64,000 nt of DNA from Actinosynnema pretiosum (GTDB lineage Bacteria; Actinomycetota; Actinomycetes; Mycobacteriales; Pseudonocardiaceae). Below are positions 63,749-64,000 of the stretch, in pieces (position 1 is the first letter of the stretch; every line of letters begins with the position of its first letter). The notes under the pieces were generated by a model. That model saw only the letters and a program-made list of their open reading frames with translations, ran no database searches and was not told where the DNA came from. Location of the stretch: contig NZ_JAMTCF010000021.1 of assembly GCF_024171695.1 (NCBI RefSeq), forward strand, positions 109,193-173,192, in the 5' to 3' direction. The position numbers and the translations under genes are program-made.

Positions 63749-64000
63749 GTGGCTCGTCGACCGAGCGTGTTTGTCCGGCCCTTATCGATGGAGGAGGGCC
63801 GGAAGATCCAGCGGATCACCAGGACCTCGAAGGATCCGGTGCGGCTGCGGCGGGCGATCGTGGTGCTGATGTCGGGCCAGGGTCAGGCGGTCCGGGACAT
63901 CACCTCGTTGATGCAGGTGAGCGAGGACTACGTGCGTGAGGTGATCCACACGTTCAACGAGCGGGGGTTCACGGCGCTGGACCCAAAATGGAGCGGCGGG
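63749..64000 (+). CDS. IS630-family transposase, 5' part
   Basis: 84 codons are visible before the window ends, in frame with no stop. The translation has VRPLSMEEGRKIQRITRTSK, AIVVLMSGQGQAVRDITSLM and VSEDYVREVIHTFNERGFTA, the N-terminal HTH of IS630/Tc1-type transposases. GTG 63749 is preceded by GGGAGG at 5 nt; GTG 63743 is an alternative. The catalytic DDE domain lies beyond the window. The element's left end probably lies near TA 63659-63660, inside the 3' end of the STAND gene. Confidence 0.8.
   Translation, partial: MARRPSVFVRPLSMEEGRKIQRITRTSKDPVRLRRAIVVLMSGQGQAVRDITSLMQVSEDYVREVIHTFNERGFTALDPKWSGG

Overview
This is high-GC actinomycete DNA. Several traits point to a filamentous member of the Pseudonocardiales, perhaps Actinosynnema or Saccharothrix: frequent GTG starts, a DasR-type chitin operator, a SigD/ShbA-like ECF sigma factor, ANTAR, SigE-family and CsbD proteins, and an FxsA/HExxH-type peptide-modification pair. 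The genus is inference; no rRNA or tRNA gene was found to confirm it.

Layout. 0.35-2.4 kb: a tiny membrane protein coupled to a Crp/Fnr regulator, then a LacI regulator. 2.5-6.1 kb: an S66 carboxypeptidase broken by a 20-bp tandem duplication, a divergent SDR/TetR pair with two palindromic operators, and an alpha/beta hydrolase broken by a one-base frameshift. 6.3-9.5 kb: a secreted protein with a bacterial EndoU RNase domain, followed one base later by a likely immunity gene. 9,804-16,051: a complete 6,248-bp Tn7-like transposon (tnsA, tnsB, tnsC, tniQ and one aminoglycoside-nucleotidyltransferase-like cargo gene) with matching TGT...ACA ends, TnsB-type end repeats and a perfect 5-bp target duplication CCACC. 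It sits just upstream of an AA10 chitin/cellulose LPMO gene that keeps its DasR operator.

17.1-19.5 kb: an FxsA-leader-like 54-aa peptide overlapping a HExxH-family peptide-modification enzyme whose motif has changed to RERQH, then an orphan short transcription unit (promoter, very strong ribosome site, 13-codon ORF, hairpins, terminator). 20-30.6 kb: an ANTAR regulator and glycogen/trehalose metabolism: treX-treY-treZ joined by GTGA overlaps, malQ and a LacI regulator. 30.7-38.5 kb: peroxiredoxin, LLM oxidoreductase, a four-repeat type I-E CRISPR array with no cas genes in view, an M23 endopeptidase, a class A PBP, a PfkB kinase and an ECF sigma factor.

38.9-52.2 kb: hydrolase, solo LuxR helix-turn-helix, MocA-like nucleotidyltransferase, a divergent LysR/SDR pair with a clear LysR box, a divergent DeoR/SIS pair, a class B-like PBP, an ABC exporter, an enoyl-CoA hydratase, a small HTH protein, an ABC-F ATPase and an SDR. 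52.2-64 kb: a three-gene sigma operon with threonine/proline-rich surface partners, a methyltransferase-like protein, an HTH regulator, an S8/S53-like secreted peptidase, a dGTPase, a STAND NTPase fused to a catalytically dead CHAT domain, and the start of an IS630-type transposase at the window edge. A 250-bp element carrying a 139-bp imperfect palindrome occurs twice (42,311 and 60,451) with perfectly conserved arms.

The best candidates for new biology are the fully bounded Tn7-like element, the paired dispersed palindromes, the dead-CHAT STAND protein, the degenerate Fxs-like pair, the orphan structured transcript and the EndoU toxin/immunity pair.
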